The translations under genes and the position numbers were made by a program. Below, one piece after another: positions 61,501 through 64,000 of a stretch of DNA of 64,000 bases. The stretch comes from Hippasteria phrygiana (lineage: Eukaryota; Echinodermata; Asteroidea; Valvatida; Goniasteridae), in assembly GCA_037893225.1 (NCBI GenBank), contig JAZGUH010000154.1, positions 1-64,000 on the forward strand. The letters are read 5' to 3'. Numbering within the stretch: the stretch's first letter is position 1; every line of letters starts with the position of its first letter. Below the pieces are notes generated by a model. That model worked only from the letters and a program-made list of their open reading frames with translations. It did not search any database and had not been told where the DNA came from.

Positions 61501-64000
61501 AAATACAACATTGGCTAAGACACTAGAATCCAAGCTGTACTGCCAACAAAGCGAATTGAGGAAAATAGAACTGATCAGCGCACTTCCGGAATTAAAAGCG
61601 AGTATCCCATAAACAACTTACTATACTGAACGCGCGCTGCACTGCCGTTTATGGCGTGATTCATTCATGCATGAATGAATTTGTTGAATGGCACTCTTTG
61701 TTTAGCACTGATATCCTCGCTTACAACCCGGAAGTGCGCAGAAAGGAGCTAATGTGAAATTCCTCTACTGGGTTTAGCTTGAGACTCACTGTTCTTTGGG
61801 TAATCCCACCAGGTAGTCATTGGTGATAGCCGACTTGCCAGTGCCGGTAGGTCCAACAAACAGCATGGGTGTTGCATGGGTCATGTAAGTATCTAAGAAG
61901 TAGATCTGACGAGCTGTTTCATTGGTCTGGATAATCAGATCACTCACCTGCAAACACATTAACAAATCAAGCATTTATTCATGAAGGCCCAAAACAAATA
62001 AAAACTTGTGTTGCCCTTAAATGAGGAAAATCAGGAGGGAGGGTCGGTCGGTAGTTTTATTTTTTGTCGTGCAACTCGGAAGTCGGGAGGCAAATAGTAA
62101 GCGAGATGGTGAAATGCACAATTATGGCATCGTAGCTGTATTTAAAGACAATCATTTTAATCAAACTTGTTCGTTTTGTGCAGGGAAAGGTGAGATTTTG
62201 AAAATTCCTTTAAAAAAACACACAAAAAACATGTGACCCGACTTTGGTGACTTTTAGGGTTGGTTGCAGAGGGCAACACAACTAAATTTTTTTTGGGCCT
62301 TATAATTATGCAAAATCGAACTTAGCCCACTGAATACGGATGACGACCATAGCCACGGTTTGACAAAGAACACATGGTCGGTTAACGTCTATATACCCGC
62401 ATTCGTCCCCGTAATCAATCTACTGTTTACCTATTGTCTGCCTTACGTTGGCTGCACAAGCCCGCATTGGCATACCGGTGTCATATGAATATCCGACTCC
62501 CATGAAAAACCGACCCCTTTTCCCTATTATTGGTTAAACTCTCTCACGTGACCGGCCACTCTCCTGATTATTGATACCATCGATCACTTGGGCATGTGCA
62601 ATACTGCCGTATTTCATGCTACACAAACTAGGCACCGCATTAATAACAGCCACACAGAAAGGGTTAAATGTTAGGTTTAAATGTGACATTCTTCTCATGA
62701 TACTTACTTTTGCCCGAGCTGGGATCTTGAGCTTGGATTTATCTAAGTAGTCGATCCACTCACACCAGGAACCGCTAGACTGCTTGTGGAAGTAGAAATC
62801 AAAGATGGAGCCCCTCTCGGGAAACGAGTTACTCTGGAACAAACAGGAATTGATAGCAACTTTAGCCGTTAGAAAACAAGAGGGTTAAAACAATTAAATA
62901 TTGACCAAAAACTGAAACAGATGTTACATATTCGGGATTATTAAAACTATTCAGGAATTTCAGGATTATAACATCTGCATCTTAAAAATCGATACCATGC
63001 GTTTTCCAGTAAAGAAAATAACAAATCAGTAACCTTTACATAAATTATACAGTGGAAAAAAATAACACCATACACTAACATGCAAGTGAATAAATGAGTA
63101 GTTTTCCCATCGTCATCAGGTCTAGTCCTACATTCAATAAATACGATTTGAAGCTTTGCATGGTGAAAACGATGAGAAATAAATGAAAGATTGTGGGTGA
63201 CACCATGTCTTTAAGAAGATGTAAAGAGAACCGGGGGTGAGAATGGATCTCTACGATTCGGACAGTGTGAGGATGGACGTGTTTATTGATGGGGTGTTCA
63301 TGCATTATGTTTTATATAGTACCAGTGTGTGATGACTGAAATCTCCTCACTCTCCTGAGGACAGACAGAGCAGAGCACACTGTCAAAAACGTCGAGATCC
63401 ATTCTCACCCTGGTTCTCTTCAGAACCGCACATCTTCCTAAAAGAGATTATTTTCACATGGTGTCACCAGCAATTTGTCATTTATTTCTGAGTCTTACAT
63501 ACCTTGGTGATCTTAATGCTCTTTGGTTTAGGGTGATCTGGGTGAGTACCGCTGATCAGTAATCTAAAGAACTGATCAAACTTCTTACGACTGTCGCCAT
63601 TCATAGTTCCTGCTAGAGACCAGACAATGCTGAACAGGAACATGCCTTGAAGCCATAGGGTGATCTACAATAAAAGCAGAGAATCCAACCTTACCATAAT
63701 TGACCTATCGCCGTTTGTGAGTTAGCCACACCCCTTAGACAACTTTACACACGTGCAGCACGTGGATGCGATGCGCGAAACGCGCAGTAGCGTATTATGG
63801 GGAATCATTGCATACACGCTCTCTCTGACCGGATGCAGGAGTTGTCTCAGATTTCTGAGACAACTTTGCCCACGCGTGACCACTTATTGCAAAAAGTGGG
63901 AAAATAGCTTTTCCCAATTTCCAGCTGCTCGTTATAACGCGTATCTGAATAATGCAGACTCCCCGGACCCCACTCACATATTTGTCACCATCGGAGAATC
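29776..64000 (-). CDS. DNAH3: Axonemal inner-arm dynein heavy chain, DNAH3-like; 3' half, 36 coding exons, runs off the right edge
   Basis: Dynein heavy chains are AAA+ motors that walk on outer-doublet microtubules and drive ciliary beating. 36 exons with GT/AG introns and continuous phase give 6548 nt ending in TAG (29776-29778), about 2181 residues; full chains are about 4000. Domains in window numbering: end of AAA2 (1-60), AAA3 with Walker A GPTGTGKS (135-142) and Walker B VIFVDD (198-203), AAA4 with GIGGSGRQS (497-505) and VFLFSD (551-556), stalk coiled coil 1 (about 702-840), microtubule-binding domain (about 840-940), coiled coil 2 (about 945-1050), AAA5, AAA6 (about 1500-1700), and the C-terminal domain ending ASLCQLDD. 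The end [20 protein letters not shown] and long conserved stretches fit the DNAH3/7/12 group, DNAH3 best by recall. AAA1 and the tail lie outside the window. No frameshift or missing key residue is seen. Confidence 0.93.
30131..30386 (-). mobile_element. Family I MITE, copy 2
   Basis: Reverse-oriented relative of 5681-6033: TTTTGCCCTCCGCGAC, the GACCCGACTTTTGTGACTTT block and AGCTGTATTTAAAGACAATG (on -). In the last dynein intron, 58 bp from exon 36. The far border is approximate. Confidence 0.7.
30392..30403. repeat. Poly-G run (12 bp)
   Basis: G homopolymer followed by AGGGGGT at the edge of a family I element. Confidence 0.8.
30832..30953 (-). CDS. DNAH3: Dynein exon 35
   Basis: Encodes [20 protein letters not shown] through ...EDGAYVY. 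Acceptor ACAACAG, donor GTAAGT. C-terminal domain. Confidence 0.94.
31984..32072 (-). CDS. DNAH3: Dynein exon 34
   Basis: Encodes [20 protein letters not shown] then [10 protein letters not shown] (split). Acceptor TCATCAG, donor GTAAGA. Confidence 0.94.
32236..32883 (-). repeat. 64-bp tandem array made from the 3' end of dynein exon 33 and its donor site
   Basis: Ten copies at an exact 64-bp period. Donor-equivalent exon edges fall at 32244, 32308, 32372, 32436, 32500, 32564, 32628, 32692, 32756 and 32820; the real one is at 32884. Each copy carries AAGTCATATCCATTACTCCA..GGAGGTTATAGA..TTTGGCTAG on the - strand, matching the exon's AAGTCATATCCATCCCTCAA..CTTTTGGCTAG. Seven copies keep a GT donor (GTGAGT, or GTAAGT at 32244); those at 32308, 32436 and 32564 have AT instead. 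Reading past the true donor gives an immediate TGA. Confidence 0.95.
32884..33149 (-). CDS. DNAH3: Dynein exon 33
   Basis: Encodes [20 protein letters not shown] through ...[14 protein letters not shown](R). Acceptor CATCTCAG, donor GTGAGT. Its last 64 bp are the source of the tandem array in the following intron. Confidence 0.95.
33508..33684 (+). repeat. tRNA-derived SINE, family E copy 2
   Basis: Box A TAGCTCAGTTGG and box B GGTTCAAATCC; leader GACTTCTGACTAGC; tail CTTTGAAAATT. Colinear with 3724-3912. Inserted antisense in dynein intron 32. Confidence 0.72.
33925..35130. repeat. Satellite H block 3
   Basis: About 200-bp monomers as at 22080-22990, including GTCCACGATTGAAAATCGTG and TCCGAAAAAGTTAGAGTATA, with a long GT microsatellite at about 34507-34538. 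A second internal repeat, ATATACCGTACCCTGTGG..GACATGAAAACAAT, occurs near 34546 and 34984. Lies in dynein intron 32. Confidence 0.75.
35847..35975 (-). CDS. DNAH3: Dynein exon 32
   Basis: Encodes [20 protein letters not shown] through ...[10 protein letters not shown]. Acceptor CCTGACAG, donor GTAAGT, phase 0. Confidence 0.95.
36002..36221. mobile_element. Family F MITE, copy 2
   Basis: TTAACCCTTTGAATACGGAT at the left and CCGTACTCAAGGGGCTAA at the right, imperfect inverted ends. It begins 26 bp upstream (gene sense) of dynein exon 32. Confidence 0.7.
36598..36751 (-). CDS. DNAH3: Dynein exon 31
   Basis: Encodes [20 protein letters not shown] through ...[15 protein letters not shown]. Acceptor GATTACAG, donor GTAGAG. 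It holds [13 protein letters not shown], a strongly conserved dynein motif. Confidence 0.94.
37151..37314 (-). CDS. DNAH3: Dynein exon 30
   Basis: Encodes [20 protein letters not shown] through ...RILVEEKF(P). It contains [16 protein letters not shown], a hallmark of dynein C-terminal regions. Acceptor TTACTAG, donor GTAAGT. Confidence 0.95.
37708..37790 (-). repeat. tRNA-derived SINE, family E partial copy 3
   Basis: Reverse-strand GGTCAGTTGGTAGAGC, ACGGTATTCCGGA and GCAGGTTCCGGAAG correspond to the family E tRNA-like module. Box B is damaged. It ends about 30 bp from the dynein exon 29 donor. Confidence 0.6.
37821..37964 (-). CDS. DNAH3: Dynein exon 29
   Basis: Encodes [20 protein letters not shown] through ...[12 protein letters not shown]. 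It holds [17 protein letters not shown]. Acceptor TGTACAG, donor GTAAGC. Confidence 0.95.
38075..38181 (-). CDS. DNAH3: Dynein exon 28
   Basis: Encodes [20 protein letters not shown] through ...FFDSCNK. The dynein motif [12 protein letters not shown] is present. Acceptor TTATCAG, donor GTATTT. Confidence 0.94.
38182..39987 (-). other. Dynein intron 27 (1.8 kb)
   Basis: Contains CGGGTACCCG palindromes near 38730-38775 and a family O repeat at 39120-39600. No exon is missing here, since the flanking exons join in phase (Gly split, [12 protein letters not shown]). Confidence 0.6.
39120..39600. repeat. Family O repeat, copy 1
   Basis: Shares CTATTGGTCGAGAGCC and CACGTGGG with 50325-50850. The right part (about 39483-39598) is an inverted repeat: GGGGATAAAAATGTAATGACC with its complement, around GTCCATTAACAACGGAC. 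Confidence 0.45.
39988..40557 (-). CDS. DNAH3: Dynein exon 27 (largest exon, AAA6)
   Basis: 570 bp, residues 1502-1691. Encodes [20 protein letters not shown] through ...[11 protein letters not shown]. It includes [36 protein letters not shown] and [12 protein letters not shown], the conserved AAA6 core. Acceptor TCTACCAG, donor GTAAGA. Confidence 0.96.
40644..40740. repeat. 22-bp tandem repeat
   Basis: Four units of TTGTATTTTACCTGTATTTT-type sequence just upstream of dynein exon 27 (gene sense). Confidence 0.85.
40885..41030. mobile_element. Family F MITE, copy 3
   Basis: TTAAACCCTTGCGTACGGAT at the left and CCGTACTCAAGTGGTTAA at the right; TTAA at both edges. Short, deleted relative of 36002-36221. 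Confidence 0.75.
41082..41099. repeat. Poly-G run (18 bp)
   Basis: G homopolymer in dynein intron 26, followed by AGGGG. Confidence 0.9.
41487..41644 (-). CDS. DNAH3: Dynein exon 26
   Basis: Encodes [20 protein letters not shown] through ...NLNGFKE(H). It holds LLTGG and [13 protein letters not shown]. Acceptor TAATCAG, donor GTAAGT. Its 5' part is copied twice in the preceding intron. Confidence 0.95.
41669..41835 (-). repeat. Two 85-bp tandem partial copies of dynein exon 26 with acceptor sites
   Basis: Copy starts at 41669 and 41754 (85-bp period). Each contains GGGATTATCCAGAG, TCAACATTACCTCT and the acceptor, on the + strand. Both lack about 17 bp relative to the exon. AG acceptors are intact at exon-like edges 41732 and 41817. 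The copies share sequence changes, so one probably arose from the other. Not coding: after the acceptor the frame is GNVE.. and diverges. Confidence 0.9.
42448..42608 (-). CDS. DNAH3: Dynein exon 25
   Basis: Encodes [20 protein letters not shown] through ...[13 protein letters not shown](R). It holds [18 protein letters not shown]. Acceptor TTTCCACAG, donor GTCAGT. Confidence 0.95.
42640..42852 (+). repeat. tRNA-derived SINE, family D copy 3
   Basis: Box A TGGTCGAGTGG and box B GGTTCGAGTCC, with the flanking CCGACGCAAATTCCATCTTA block also seen at 22048-22067. Its edge is about 30 bp from the acceptor of dynein exon 25. Confidence 0.72.
42843..42935. repeat. 15-bp minisatellite at the SINE end
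   Basis: Units GCGGGTGCAGCAGCA, about five to six copies. It starts exactly where the SINE tail (CTGAATATACAG) ends. Confidence 0.9.
43084..43245 (-). CDS. DNAH3: Dynein exon 24
   Basis: Encodes [20 protein letters not shown] through ...[10 protein letters not shown]. It holds [18 protein letters not shown]. Acceptor TTCTCCAG, donor GTAAAG. Confidence 0.95.
43537..43803 (-). CDS. DNAH3: Dynein exon 23
   Basis: Encodes [20 protein letters not shown] through ...LSEEISAKQ. It holds [17 protein letters not shown] and [15 protein letters not shown]. Acceptor TTTCTTAG, donor GTAGGA. Confidence 0.96.
43910..44171 (-). mobile_element. MITE family A, copy 3 (6-bp target duplication AAATCA)
   Basis: Ends CAGGAGTGAGAT and ATCTCACCCCTG; AAATCA at 43904-43909 and 44172-44177. 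Reverse orientation relative to copies 1 and 2. Confidence 0.87.
44699..44803 (-). CDS. DNAH3: Dynein exon 22
   Basis: Encodes [20 protein letters not shown] then [15 protein letters not shown]. Acceptor TTTGACAG, donor GTAAGA, phase 0 at both ends. Confidence 0.95.
45265..45278. repeat. Poly-G run (14 bp)
   Basis: G homopolymer in dynein intron 21. Confidence 0.85.
45764..46118. mobile_element. MITE with TAGAGCGTGTAAGT-type ends
   Basis: Left TAGAGCGTGTAAGTTGACCT and right AGACTTACAAGCTCTA are inverted. Subterminal GAACTTCCGGGCACCTC and GAGGTGCCCGGAAGTTC also pair. No transposase is seen. Confidence 0.65.
46118..46345. mobile_element. MITE with TTTCATAGAGATGCTTAAG-type ends
   Basis: Left TTTCATAGAGATGCTTAAGC and right GCTTTAGC..CTTAAGCACCTCTG are loosely inverted, and AACTCCATGTGA/TCACATGGAGTT pair inside. 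It may belong with family J. Confidence 0.5.
46432..47897. mobile_element. hAT-like MITE family G, copy 3, carrying a 1.24-kb inserted element
   Basis: Ends CAGAGATGTATTCGAG and CCAGTACAACTCTG; flanks CTCGAGAG (46424-46431) and CTCGAAAG (47898-47905), an 8-bp duplication with one change. The interior CAAGTC/GACTTG blocks are split by the element at 46489-47732. It ends 34 bp from the donor edge of dynein exon 21. Confidence 0.85.
46489..47732. mobile_element. hAT-like element inside family G (8-bp duplication CTTCCCGT)
   Basis: Ends TAAGGCTTTTCGATAT and ATATCGAACAGCCTTA; CTTCCCGT at 46481-46488 and 47733-47740. Subterminal regions are full of CGATAT/ATATCG words. The interior has repeated TTGGTCAAGTGCAA..CCGCACT blocks (46886 and 47080). 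No transposase domain is recognised. Confidence 0.85.
47932..48134 (-). CDS. DNAH3: Dynein exon 21 (AAA5)
   Basis: Encodes [20 protein letters not shown] through ...[11 protein letters not shown]. It holds [17 protein letters not shown]. Acceptor ATTTTCAG, donor GTGAGC. Confidence 0.95.
48567..48976 (-). mobile_element. MITE family C, reverse copy
   Basis: Left ATGTAGTGTACATGATTGGT and right ACCAATCATGTACACTACGT. Left flank TTAA, right flank TTAT (worn). It contains the palindrome CGATTTCCAGCTGGAAATCG. Colinear in reverse with 6491-6961. Confidence 0.82.
49299..49500 (-). CDS. DNAH3: Dynein exon 20 (AAA5)
   Basis: Encodes [20 protein letters not shown] through ...[10 protein letters not shown](G). 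It holds [20 protein letters not shown]. Acceptor GTTTGTAG, donor GTAAAT. Confidence 0.95.
49611..49812. mobile_element. Family N MITE, copy 1
   Basis: Ends AAGCCAATTCGGTAT and ATACCGAACTGGCTT are inverted. Internal ATTCGGGATAAAAT and TCATTCGGGATAAAAT repeats. Related to 57284-57497. Confidence 0.7.
49887..50243 (-). CDS. DNAH3: Dynein exon 19 (stalk coiled coil 2, start of AAA5)
   Basis: 357 bp. Encodes [20 protein letters not shown] through ...[11 protein letters not shown]. Heptad-rich helix, then [19 protein letters not shown]. Acceptor TTATAAAG, a weak polypyrimidine tract; donor GTGGGT. Confidence 0.95.
50325..50850. repeat. Family O repeat, copy 2
   Basis: Shares CTATTGGTTGAGAGCC and CACGTGGG with 39120-39600. 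GAATAAATATGTGCTGGG and CCCAGCACATATTTATTC pair near its right end, with TTTTAAAC words. Confidence 0.45.
51010..51121 (-). CDS. DNAH3: Dynein exon 18 (end of microtubule-binding domain)
   Basis: Encodes [20 protein letters not shown] then [18 protein letters not shown]. Acceptor TTGCCAG, donor GTATGC. Confidence 0.95.
51736..51953 (-). CDS. DNAH3: Dynein exon 17 (microtubule-binding domain)
   Basis: Encodes [20 protein letters not shown] through ...VIKKIRD(R). It holds [14 protein letters not shown] and LKTYDKDNI, typical of the stalk tip. Acceptor ATCCTAG, donor GTAAGT. Confidence 0.95.
52061..52234. repeat. Family F repeat, copy 4
   Basis: GTTATTAATGGGGTGCTGGT, TGTGCAGCCAAGC and AAACCGCGGCTATGGCC match family F in reverse order. 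Borders approximate. Confidence 0.6.
52344..52556. mobile_element. hAT-like MITE family G, copy 4 (8-bp duplication CTACATAC)
   Basis: Ends CAGTGATGTAATCGAGACC and GGTCTCGAGTACATCACTG; CTACATAC at 52336-52343 and 52557-52564. The interior uses CAAGACC/GGTCTTG in place of the CAAGTCC words of other copies. Confidence 0.9.
52650..52817 (-). CDS. DNAH3: Dynein exon 16 (stalk)
   Basis: Encodes [20 protein letters not shown] through ...[10 protein letters not shown]. It holds [19 protein letters not shown], conserved at the base of the microtubule-binding domain. Acceptor GTTGTTAG, donor GTAATA. Confidence 0.95.
53015..53125. repeat. Degenerate AGGAAAAAGTAGGAATTGCA repeat
   Basis: Several imperfect units of GGAAAAAGTAGGAATTGCAA in dynein intron 15. 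No coding sense. Confidence 0.75.
53526..53811 (-). CDS. DNAH3: Dynein exon 15 (stalk coiled coil 1)
   Basis: Encodes [20 protein letters not shown] through ...[10 protein letters not shown]. It holds [14 protein letters not shown], the conserved AAA4 to stalk junction. Acceptor TCTTACAG, donor GTTTGT. Confidence 0.95.
54016..54176. mobile_element. TTAA-type MITE, family B, short copy
   Basis: TTAAACCCTAACCCTGCAGG at the left and GGCAGGGTTAGGGGTAA at the right; an inverted CTGTCAGACGCA/TGCGTCTGGCAG lies inside. The right TTAA is worn. Confidence 0.6.
54302..54438 (-). CDS. DNAH3: Dynein exon 14
   Basis: Encodes [20 protein letters not shown] through ...VRKLSE(L). It follows CCTIDWFQ of exon 13, as in all dyneins. 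Acceptor TATGCAG, donor GTAAGT. Confidence 0.95.
55036..55203 (-). CDS. DNAH3: Dynein exon 13 (AAA4)
   Basis: Encodes [20 protein letters not shown] through ...[10 protein letters not shown]. It holds [20 protein letters not shown]. Acceptor CCCACAG, donor GTAAAA. Confidence 0.96.
55699..55979. repeat. Family F repeat, copy 5
   Basis: GTTATTGATGGGGTGCTGGT, ACAATAGGCACCACACTGAA, GATTGAGTACGTGCAG and CCGTATTCAAGAGGTTAA. It adjoins family A copy 4. Reverse order relative to 59692-60203. Confidence 0.65.
55989..56269 (-). mobile_element. MITE family A, copy 4 (6-bp target duplication TGATCA)
   Basis: Ends CAGGGGTGAGAT and ATCTCACCCCTT; TGATCA at 55983-55988 and 56270-56275. Reverse orientation. 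It sits at the edge of a family F copy. Confidence 0.86.
56430..56615 (-). CDS. DNAH3: Dynein exon 12 (AAA4 Walker B)
   Basis: Encodes [20 protein letters not shown] through ...[18 protein letters not shown] is the AAA4 Walker B region, followed by [11 protein letters not shown]. Acceptor TTACTTCAG, donor GTAAGG. Confidence 0.96.
56775..57075. mobile_element. hAT-like MITE family G, copy 5
   Basis: Ends CAGAGTTGTAAACAAG and CTTGATTACAACTCTG. The interior is a tandem CAAGTCAGATCAAAAGGCAG array (unit about 32-33 bp). No clear 8-bp duplication; the flanks ACATCATG and GATGACAT are instead near reverse complements. Confidence 0.75.
57157..57175. repeat. Poly-G run (19 bp)
   Basis: G homopolymer in dynein intron 11. 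Confidence 0.9.
57284..57497. mobile_element. Family N MITE, copy 2
   Basis: CCAGTTCGGTATTTTAACTG at the left and GATATCGAACCAGCTT at the right are loosely inverted. It contains TTTTATCCTGAATGACTCGC and TTTTATCCCGAATAACC. It ends about 25 bp from the dynein exon 11 donor. Confidence 0.68.
57522..57646 (-). CDS. DNAH3: Dynein exon 11 (AAA4 P-loop)
   Basis: Encodes [20 protein letters not shown] through ...[10 protein letters not shown]. The first Gly of the P-loop is split over exons 10 and 11. Acceptor GATTGCAG, donor GTGATG. Confidence 0.95.
58080..58303 (-). CDS. DNAH3: Dynein exon 10
   Basis: Encodes [20 protein letters not shown] through ...QDNGHALLI(G). It holds [20 protein letters not shown], conserved just before the AAA4 P-loop. 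Acceptor TGTCGCAG, donor GTACGT. Confidence 0.95.
58606..58719 (-). CDS. DNAH3: Dynein exon 9
   Basis: Encodes [20 protein letters not shown] through ...GKLIDDNV(R). Acceptor TCCTGCAG, donor GTACAG. Confidence 0.94.
58928..59160 (-). CDS. DNAH3: Dynein exon 8 (AAA3)
   Basis: Encodes [20 protein letters not shown] through ...DRLIDDKD(R). It holds [20 protein letters not shown] and [14 protein letters not shown]. Acceptor CTTTTCAG, donor GTCGGT. Confidence 0.96.
59467..59652 (-). CDS. DNAH3: Dynein exon 7 (AAA3)
   Basis: Encodes [20 protein letters not shown] through ...DSAFVRLGK. It holds [18 protein letters not shown], near invariant in axonemal dyneins. Acceptor TATTCTAG, donor GTAATC. Confidence 0.96.
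59692..60203. repeat. Family F repeat, copy 6 (two units)
   Basis: Unit 1 (59692 to about 59910) runs from CCCCTTGCGCACGGTTGAC to GGGGTCAAGGGGTTAA. Unit 2 continues directly with TACGGATGACAGCC, CCATTCATGTTTC analogues and CTATTCAATGTGGTGCCTAT, ending ACAAGGGCTTAATAAGG. Confidence 0.7.
60386..60569 (-). CDS. DNAH3: Dynein exon 6 (AAA3 Walker B)
   Basis: Encodes [20 protein letters not shown] through ...TSKLEMVDV. Walker [11 protein letters not shown] is followed by [16 protein letters not shown]. Acceptor TATTTCAG, donor GTGAGT. Confidence 0.96.
60703..60914. mobile_element. TTAA-type MITE, family B
   Basis: TTAACCCTAACCCCCTAGG at the left and AGGGGTTAA at the right. It shares GGCACATTCTTTGGAC and CATAGCTCCATGTAAAGTAA with 6966-7130 and 14622-14841. 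Confidence 0.78.
61189..61269 (-). CDS. DNAH3: Dynein exon 5
   Basis: Encodes [20 protein letters not shown] then IMSKLD(R). The motif [20 protein letters not shown] is diagnostic of the axonemal DNAH1/3/7/12 type. Acceptor TTTTCCAG, donor GTATGT. Confidence 0.95.
   Translation of the reverse strand, partial: LYPKQHQLLSTYIGQSDAGYHHVQTG
61790..61947 (-). CDS. DNAH3: Dynein exon 4 (AAA3 P-loop)
   Basis: Encodes [20 protein letters not shown] through ...DYLVGLPKE(H). Walker [11 protein letters not shown] is intact. Acceptor GTTTGCAG, donor GTGAGT. Confidence 0.96.
62008..62279 (+). mobile_element. Family I MITE, copy 3
   Basis: Ends GTGTTGCCCT and AGGGCAACAC; AGCTGTATTTAAAGACAATC and GTGACCCGACTTTGGTGACT blocks as in 5681-6033. 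In dynein intron 3. Confidence 0.77.
62328..62667. repeat. Family F repeat, copy 7
   Basis: CCACTGAATACGGATGACGA, CCATAGCCACGGTTTGAC, TTGGCTGCACAAGCC and ACAGAAAGGGTTAA. It ends 41 bp from the dynein exon 3 donor. Confidence 0.65.
62708..62833 (-). CDS. DNAH3: Dynein exon 3
   Basis: Encodes [20 protein letters not shown] through ...LKIPARAK. Linker between AAA2 and AAA3 (FPxxGSxFDxxF). Acceptor TTGTTCCAG, donor GTAAGT. Confidence 0.95.
63503..63664 (-). CDS. DNAH3: Dynein exon 2 (end of AAA2)
   Basis: Encodes [20 protein letters not shown] through ...[11 protein letters not shown]. It holds [20 protein letters not shown], conserved at the end of AAA2. Acceptor TTATTGTAG, donor GTATGT. Confidence 0.95.
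63978..64000 (-). CDS. DNAH3: Dynein exon 1 of this window (partial, cut by the right edge)
   Basis: Encodes FSDGDKY before donor GTGAGT, joining in phase to ITLWLQG of the next exon. The exon continues beyond the window; AAA1, linker and tail lie further right. Confidence 0.85.

Noticed and set aside
29776..64000. Assignment to DNAH1 or a cytoplasmic dynein
   Set aside because: The C-terminus ([31 protein letters not shown]) and the AAA3-AAA4 segments fit the DNAH3/7/12 group, with DNAH3 best. Separation from DNAH7 and DNAH12 rests on recall and would need a phylogeny.

Overview
This window is from an animal nuclear genome, not a microbe. It holds two intron-rich genes that converge tail to tail, with introns and spacer packed with short non-autonomous transposons, tRNA-derived repeats and minisatellites. 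The fringe glycosyltransferase and axonemal dynein, the intron sizes (0.1-10.6 kb) and the repeat style suggest a marine invertebrate deuterostome, perhaps an echinoderm such as a starfish. That placement is inference; nothing here is diagnostic of a species.

Left part, + strand (854..23145): a complete 10-exon fringe-type beta-1,3-N-acetylglucosaminyltransferase gene. I rebuilt it exon by exon from GT/AG junctions with unbroken reading frame, giving 413 codons plus stop. It would add GlcNAc to O-fucose on Notch EGF repeats in the Golgi. Intron 6 is 10.6 kb and carries two minisatellites, several transposon copies and three large inverted repeats.

Middle (23146..29775): spacer and 3' untranslated sequence between the two stop codons. 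It has MITEs up to about 26.3 kb and then AT-rich sequence in which I see no gene.

Right part, - strand (29776..64000): the 3' half of an axonemal inner-arm dynein heavy chain, most like DNAH3. There are 36 coding exons, 6548 nt including the stop, about 2181 residues from the end of AAA2 through AAA3, AAA4, stalk with microtubule-binding domain, AAA5, AAA6 and the C-terminal domain. The gene runs off the right edge.

I found no undescribed enzyme system. The most unusual structure is in the introns. Three exon ends have been tandemly copied into the neighbouring intron together with their splice sites: a 64-bp array of ten copies after dynein exon 33 (seven with intact GT donors), two 85-bp partial copies of dynein exon 26 with intact AG acceptors, and a second copy of the end of fringe exon 6 beyond a 21-bp minisatellite. 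There are also several MITE families with readable target duplications (6-bp, 8-bp, 9-bp and TTAA), four of them nested, and some lying within 16-35 bp of splice sites.
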